The notes under the pieces were generated by a model. It ran no database searches. It was not told the origin of the DNA and worked only from the letters and a program-made list of their open reading frames with translations. DNA of 64,000 bases from Ceratotherium simum simum (lineage: Eukaryota > Chordata > Mammalia > Perissodactyla > Rhinocerotidae): positions 17,965,950 to 18,029,949 of the forward strand of contig NW_004454206.1 in assembly GCF_000283155.1 (NCBI RefSeq). The letters run 5' to 3'. How positions within the stretch are numbered: position 1 is the stretch's first letter; each line of letters starts with the position of its first letter. This document shows positions 58,640 through 64,000 of this stretch, one piece after another. Position numbers and translations under genes: made by a program.

Positions 58640-59062
58640 TCCTCCCCCTAGCTGCATATTCTCTGGCTTTCTTTGAATTTCCAACTGATTTAGGCTCAAA
58701 AAGTTATCTACTTCTAATAGAAAGTTTCTAACTTCCTATTACTTCTCAGGCCCCTCCCTGTACTATCACCCCCACAAATTTTAATTGACACATTTTCTTG
58801 AAACCTTATCCAGAATATTTCTTCTCTCCATTTCCACTGTGACCCACTCCACCTACACCACAAGGAAATCAAAACCCAATTAACTATTGTATAAATTATA
58901 TCAATAGTTCCACATCTGGTCAGCCTGCCCTCCAGTGTTTATCCTCCAAGCAATTCTACATGCATCTTCCTAATACACTTGTCTTCATATTACTCAGTTT
59001 CTCAGCTAGCCTCAAGAGTTCCATCACTATTGAAAAATCCTCACCTTGGCATTCAAGGCCTT
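58640..59062 (+). mobile_element. L2 fragment, sense (left of an LTR)
   Basis: Pyrimidine-rich L2-like sequence leading to 'cttggcattcaaggcctt' at 59046-59062, a typical L2 phrase. The LTR at 59063 interrupts it and it resumes at 59592. Confidence 0.6.
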
Positions 59063-59586
59063 TGTAGTAGACTCTGTTGATGCCCCTTCCCATATACTCT
59101 CTACTCGCCTGAGTTCATCTGAAGAAGCTGCAGGTGGAGACAGTTCCCAACCCATCAGCAAATTTTCATCTTGAGCTCCTGTGTTTCTTCGCTCTATCTG
59201 AGGGATTTCCCCAGCAACCTGGGAGTTTGACTAGCTGCCTGCAGTAGCAACCCAGAAGTGTGGTGGTATAGTAACCCTTATTCCTCAGTTCACAATCCAT
59301 GGGGAACGAGACTTCAAAGATAAATACCCCAGCTTCCCTCTCTTCCAGCGGAATAATTCTGCACCGTGTTCCACATGGTTTACTAGGGAACTCCCTACAG
59401 GGATTGGGCCCGAGTTGCCCACAGAGGTAACTTGCTCATCAATAAACCCTTTTTTGGGGGGCTTTTCTCCCTACACTCTCTCACTTCTTCATTTACTCTT
59501 CTTGAGAGTAATTCCCAAATAAACCACCTGCATGTACCCAAGTTCTTGTCTCAGAATCAACTTTGAGGGGAATCCAAACTAAAATT
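59063..59586 (+). mobile_element. solo LTR, ERVL-type, sense
   Basis: A 524-bp LTR-like element beginning 'tgtagtagactctgttg' and closing with 'cccaaataaaccacctgcat' (AATAAA polyadenylation signal) and 'cttgtctcagaatcaacttt' as R/U5. A 5-bp duplication GCCTT at 59058-59062 and 59587-59591 supports a retroviral-type insertion; the terminal dinucleotide is eroded. No internal genes. Confidence 0.75.
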
Positions 59587-59591
59587 GCCTT

Positions 59592-59880
59592 TCACTATAT
59601 TTGACCCAAATTAAGCTTAAAACCACTCCACACCAAACTGGAAGACCTGAAATTCCCAGAAAATTTTCTCATCCCAATCCATTATTCACATCATCTCCTT
59701 CCTTGGAAAATCCTTGCTGCCCACTAAAAGACTACCCCCTTCCTCAATACCCAGCTCATATTCAGCCTCCATGAAATCATGTCCAGTGTTCCCAAGACCA
59801 AAGAGATCTCTGGATTGTCTGAACTCTCGTAGCACTTTGTATATTTCTCTTATTGGACATACCACTGGGAAACTGTCTGA
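59592..59880 (+). mobile_element. L2 3' region, sense (right of the LTR)
   Basis: 'ctccttccttggaaaatcctt', 'cagcctccatgaaatcatgtcc' and 'tctcgtagcactttgtatatttctctt' (in parts) follow the order of an L2-type 3' region. Confidence 0.65.
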
Positions 59881-60580
59881 TCTTTTACTGGTGTGTGTAT
59901 ACACACATACACACATAAATCATAAATAAAATTGTAATATAAATATGCTGTTCAAATTGTGGATATAGGCTCAATTCAAAACAAAGCTTTTTTCCACTGT
60001 TTAAGCAAGCAGGTTTGAAGAAAAATGGATTTTTAAAAAATGAAACAAAACAAATACAAACTATTATCTAATGTTCTGCAGATCACAGACATAGCTTCTC
60101 AAGAGAGAAAAAAATAACAAAGGTTACCATTATTACCGATAGACTTTAATGTGTTCATGGAAAACTTTGTTTCTAAAAGAAATACTAAGTTATAGGTTGA
60201 ATATACTTATTGTAACTATAATGGTTAATATGCTAACTAATAAGGATGAATACCATTATTATAATTCTACATTTTAGTAGATACTTCTATATTTAATACA
60301 TTTTAGATAGATTGGTAGAAAAATAAAATATAACAGACTATTTTTAAGGCATTCAATAAAGGATAGAACATTATTTCACTAAATCTATGTGGAAACTCAC
60401 TTTTCCTTTGGAAAAAAAAAGAGCATGGTTTCGTCTCTCAAGATTGATTATCCCTTAGCCTTTGGGAAAGCATTAAAATGACATACACACTTCCAAGTAC
60501 AGTTAAGATCAACATTTCTCTCTTTCTTGTCTTATAATATACTCAATCTTTTATGTAGTGCTCTCAAAGTTCTTTTTCAA
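59881..60580. other. unassigned, AT-rich
   Basis: A short imperfect CA/TG palindrome-like run at 59890-59918 is followed by about 650 bp of AT-rich sequence with nothing recognised. Confidence 0.45.
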
Positions 60581-60582
60581 AC

Positions 60583-60715
60583 AGGATTCAATACAACAAA
60601 TATTTATTGAGAGTCATATATACAAGGCCTTGTGTTAAGCTGTGTGGGGGTACAAATGTGAATAAAACAAGATCCTTGCCCCCAAGGAGTTTGAAGATAC
60701 CCTGGGCCAATATAT
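60583..60715 (-). mobile_element. L2 3' end, antisense (short)
   Basis: 'caacaaatatttattgagagtc' followed by 'gtgtgggggtacaaatgtgaataaaac' and 'ccttgcccccaaggagtttg', each in parts. Confidence 0.65.
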
Positions 60716-61435
60716 TTATGATTGAGATTTGCATGAAACTAGCTCTTTACAAGTGTGAAGAATTTTAAAAAACCATGGCATAGCTGCTGGAGGCAAAACT
60801 TGATTAGCCCTCCTATTGAATGTCCGCTAAGAGTCAATGCTCAAGACAGAGAAAAGGATATCCTAGAGATTTCTCCTTCCTAGTCAATTTTCAAAAGAGA
60901 ATTTAAATTTAACCAAAAGAATAGAAATTACCCTGTCATTGTGCATTCGTACTAAAGAGTGCCTTTAAAGAATCAATGTCATTTAAAACTAAACAAGCTC
61001 TTAATTATATATGACATTCAACAGACGGCTAGAATATACAAACTGAAATAGTAAAAATCTATCTGAGACTGAAAGAAACTGTCTTCAATTAAAACAGAAA
61101 AAAGCAGCTCTGTTATTAATCATGCTAGGAGAATAAACACAGACAATAGTAGTTGCAAAATTAACAGGAAACACTGGTTCACTCAAGGCTATGCAACCAC
61201 TCTCTTCACTCCCTGCCCTGATTTGAGTGTTTACTGCTTTCCTACCAATGAAGCTCCCAGGTACGCTCTGCTATTCCTATCTATTACTGGGAATACCCAA
61301 TTGCTAAACTGCCCTTGAATCATGACAACACCCAATCCTTAGTTAATCCCTGCTTCCCCTGATCCCACCTCAGAAGCACTAACCAGTTCAGAACTGATCC
61401 CCACTTGGCTGAGACCCTCTACTGAATCCTTCAAC
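60716..61435. other. no recognisable feature
   Basis: About 720 bp without an assigned feature. Confidence 0.45.
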
Positions 61436-61451
61436 AAGAATTCAAACCTTA
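61436..61451 (+). repeat. ERE target-site duplication, left copy
   Basis: AAGAATTCAAACCTTA (16 bp) is repeated exactly at 61663-61678. Confidence 0.94.
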
Positions 61452-61662
61452 CGGGCCGGCCCCGTGGCTTAGTGGTTGAGTGCGCTCTGCTGCTGGTGGC
61501 CCGGGTTTGGATCCCGGGCATGCACCAACGCACTGCTTCTCCAGCCATGCTGAGGCCACGTCCCACATACAGCAACTAGAAGGATGTGCACCTATGACAT
61601 ACAACTATCTACTGGGGCTTTGGGGGGGGGGAATAAATAAAAAATAAAATTATTAAAAAAAA
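61452..61662 (+). mobile_element. ERE SINE, tail-less form
   Basis: Head and body as in the 20304 copy through 'caactatctactggggctttgg'. It then goes directly to a G-run and an A/T-rich tail (aataaataaaaaataaa). The duplicated 'gatgttagctcagg' tail is absent. The A box is TGGCTTAGTGGTTGAG and the B box GGTTTGGATCC, each slightly changed. The 16-bp duplication is perfect. Confidence 0.94.
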
Positions 61663-61678
61663 AAGAATTCAAACCTTA

Positions 61679-62002
61679 GAAAAGATGCCTCCGTCTTTCC
61701 TCCTGTTGAGGGCAGCAATCCACAGTTCTGCTGGGGTGCACCCCTCTCACTTCATTGAGGCAATAAATATGATTCTGTCAGACTATAGGTATGTCTCTGG
61801 TAATCTTTGGGTCATTAGGCTTTAACAGCACACATGTACATACAGAATAACAAATATTTAAATAATAACACCAACAACACACCTCAACATACTCTTCAGG
61901 TTTACCTCTGGGAGGTAAAACACATATTTAAATTATTCAAAAACTTTGTGTGACTTATCTCTTAGAGTTGACCTTATGGATGAGGGTTCTCTCATTTTCT
62001 CC
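61679..62002. other. no recognisable feature
   Basis: About 320 bp, unassigned. Confidence 0.45.
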
Positions 62003-62047
62003 CTTCCTTCCTTCCTTTCTACCTTCCTTCCTTCTTCCCTTTCTTCC
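62003..62047 (+). repeat. (CCTT)n microsatellite, impure
   Basis: Runs of ccttccttcctttc and similar within a C/T-only tract (A/G-rich on the other strand). Confidence 0.9.
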
Positions 62048-62384
62048 AGCAGTTTTTGATGGTAAATATATTGATATTATTTGGAAATATACTTGCTTTG
62101 TACCCCCTTCCATCCGTGTAGATATTTGTTGAAAACTCACTCTAAATTTCTGTTAGAAAAAATTCTTGATGTACATTTTTAAATATAATGGCTCCACTAA
62201 CCCTTGAAATGTAATGGTTACCACTGCTTTTGCATAAGCAGGTGATAGAAAGGTGTAGAATTTCTCTCTATGGTAAAATGTGATAATGTATCCTTGTGCA
62301 GAATGTACTGTTGCCCATCTATTTTCCTATCTACAAATATTTTCTCAATGATGTTCCAAAATAGGAAATTCCAACTATTAAATA

Positions 62385-62399
62385 TTTAATTACTTATAT
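62385..62399 (+). repeat. ERE target-site duplication, left copy
   Basis: TTTAATTACTTATAT (15 bp) is repeated exactly at 62673-62687. Confidence 0.92.
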
Positions 62400-62672
62400 A
62401 TCTATATCTATATATATGTAGATATTTTGTGTGTGTGTGTGAGGAAGATTATCCCTGAGCTAACATCCATTGCTAATCCTCCTCTTTTTTGCTGAGGAAG
62501 ACTGGCCCTGGGCTAACATCTGTGCCCATCTTCCTCTACTTTATATGGGACACCACCACAGCATGGCTTGACAAGCGGTGCATTGGTCTGCACCCGGGAT
62601 CCAAACCTGTTAACCCTGGGCTGCTGAAGCAGAGTGCACGAACTTAACCACTATACCACCGGGCCAGCCCCC
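62400..62672 (-). mobile_element. ERE SINE (older subfamily), antisense, expanded tail
   Basis: Reverse-complemented ERE. The 3' tail (left end, 62400-62440) has become AT and GT simple repeat. Then come the two 'taacatc' tail motifs, the body 'ccatcttcctctactttatatggga' (in parts) and the head complement ending 'gggccagcccc' at about 62671. It is of the same subtype as 7878-8132. The 15-bp duplication is perfect. Confidence 0.94.
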
Positions 62673-62689
62673 TTTAATTACTTATATTC

Positions 62690-63059
62690 TACATATCATC
62701 TTTTCTCAAAAAATGATTTGAGTTGACCACCATTAGCTGAAACCATTTGCATTGTTCAGTCACTCATGAGTGAAATGAAAGACATATATTAAAAGGCTCT
62801 GTTAATCTGCCTACCTGTGCTTGTAGGAATCTCCCATTTTCCCTTCAGATTATCCTTCCTTGAGTTCCTGAGTCAAGAGAATCTTTTGATTTAGAATTAC
62901 CTTTCACCAGTTTGCCTGGGCACTGTTTTGGATTTGTCTATTCACACTACTCCCTGATTTTTCTGAGTTTACCTTCACCTGAGAAACATCCTTAAGTTAC
63001 TCTGTTCCCCATGCCCTAAAACCATGAGTCATCTTTCTATAGTCTTGAATTTCTTGAAT
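62690..63059. other. no recognisable feature
   Basis: About 370 bp, unassigned. Confidence 0.45.
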
Positions 63060-63828
63060 TAAGGTTAGTACTAATGTGAACTAGATTGTTGTAAATTAAG
63101 ATGTTAATTGTAATCCTCAAGGCAACCATGAAGAAAATAATTTAAAAACACATCATAAAAGAAACAAGACAAGAATCAAAATAGTACACTAAAAAGACTA
63201 CTAAACACAAAAGAAGACAGTAACGGATGAATTGAGAAAAAAAATAAGACATAAAAAACAAAAAGCAGAATGGCAAAGGTAAATCCTTCTTTATCAGTAA
63301 TTACATTAGATGTAATTGGATTAATCCATTAGAATTAGTGGGTCAATTCATCAAGAAAATATAGCAATTATAAACATACATGCATCTAACCATAGAGCCC
63401 CAAAATATATGGGGCAAAAACTGACAGAATTGAAGAGAGAAATAGAAAGTTCAACAATGAGAATTGGAGACTTCAATAGTCTACTTTTAGTAAAAGACAG
63501 AACAACTAGACAGATGATCAATAAGAAAATATAAGACTTGAACAACACTATAAATCAACCAGACCTGACAGACGTATACAGAGCACAACTTCCAACAACA
63601 CCATGTTACACATTTCTCTCAAGTACACATGGAACATTCTCTAGGATAGACCACATGTCAGGCCATGAAAGAAGTCTCAATAAATTAAAAACAATGAAGT
63701 CATACAAAATATCTATTCTGATCACAGTGAAATGAAATTAGACATCAATAACAGAAGGAAATTGTAGGACATTAGTACCAACCTTGCAGAAATAAAAAGG
63801 ATTATAAGAGAATACTATGAACAATTTT
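63060..63828 (+). mobile_element. L1 fragment, sense: spacer plus ORF2 endonuclease
   Basis: Begins with A-rich inter-ORF spacer sequence (63060-63270), then the ORF2 start ('atggcaaaggtaaatcct', near 63270). The broken endonuclease region follows, with 'HGTFSRIDHMSGHERSLNKLK' (63620-63690) keeping the Asp-His pair. Near 63765-63780 it jumps to 'cagaaataaaaaggattataagagaatactatgaac', which belongs to the start of the reverse-transcriptase part, so the middle is deleted. An ERE follows. Confidence 0.8.
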
Positions 63829-64000
63829 ATTTATTTTTTTTATTTTTTGTGAGGAAGATCAGCCCTGGGCTAACATCTGTGCTAATCCTCCTCTTTTTGC
63901 TGAGGAAGACCGGCACTGAGCTAACATCTATTGCCAATCCTCCTCCTTTTTTTCCCCCAAAGCCCCAGTAGATAGCTGTATGTCATAGTTGCACATCCTT
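63829..64000 (-). mobile_element. ERE SINE, antisense, cut by the window end
   Basis: A T-rich tail at 63829-63848 is followed by two 'gaggaaga.c..taacatct' tail motifs and the body 'agccccagtagatagctgta' to 'gttgcacatcctt' at the window edge. The head lies outside. It interrupts the L1 fragment to its left. Confidence 0.92.

Noticed and set aside
59890..59918. CA/TG palindrome as a regulatory site
   Set aside because: Short, imperfect simple repeat with no supporting context.
1..64000. CRISPR arrays, operons, phage or plasmid modules
   Set aside because: No regularly spaced direct repeats or dense coding. All long repeats are mammalian interspersed elements.

Overview
The window is nuclear genomic DNA of a placental mammal, and almost certainly of an odd-toed ungulate (most likely a horse or another Equus). 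The evidence is eight copies or fragments of the tRNA-derived ERE SINE, several with perfect target-site duplications. They sit among pan-mammalian fossils (L2, MIR, MaLR LTRs, hAT MITEs, old L1M). I find no protein-coding exon, rRNA gene, functional tRNA gene or CRISPR array that I can defend. The stretch reads as intergenic or deep-intronic sequence. Its long open frames are either repeat remnants or chance.

Layout. 1-2.3 kb: antisense and sense L1 fragments with an ERE SINE. 3.6-8.5 kb: L1M, MIR, a long L2, a MaLR LTR and an antisense ERE inside an old L1. 10.6-15.1 kb: L2 copies, a deleted ERE, an L2 carrying a 52-bp foldback, and a MaLR LTR. 15.9-17.3 kb: MaLR LTR and L1M. 18.8-22.4 kb: the 5' half of an old L1 pierced by an ERE and two MaLR LTRs. 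22.78-23.29 kb: a small L1 insertion with 5' inversion. 25.3-28.1 kb: L2, MIR, two related hAT MITEs and an LTR. 31.10-37.73 kb: a complete-length but dead L1, inserted into an antisense L2 whose halves lie on either side. 38.3-43.5 kb: L2, MIR, MER3 and a repeat-poor block. 45.8-51.1 kb: L2 followed by a long antisense L1M. 53.4-60.7 kb: L2, MIR, MER5-type MITE, an ERVL-type LTR inside an L2, and a (GT)25 microsatellite. 61.4-64.0 kb: three EREs and an L1 fragment.

The only gene-bearing unit is the L1 at 31.1-37.7 kb. It has a 5' UTR, ORF1 (RNA-binding chaperone), an unusually long inter-ORF spacer, ORF2 (endonuclease plus reverse transcriptase) and a 3' UTR, all within a 15-20 bp target-site duplication. 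Both ORFs are broken, and key residues of the endonuclease and reverse transcriptase are substituted. ERE SINEs use L1-type machinery for mobilisation, which agrees with the A-rich tails and duplications seen here.

I did not find a new biological system. The most useful leads are a 224-codon antisense frame over the L1 5' UTR, the shared long L1 inter-ORF spacer, an old inverted duplication consistent with template switching, structural variants of ERE with intact duplications, and a CpG-retaining repeat-free block near 40.3 kb. Repeat family names were assigned by eye from remembered consensus sequences. Class-level calls are firmer than subfamily names, and fragment boundaries are often uncertain by tens of bases.
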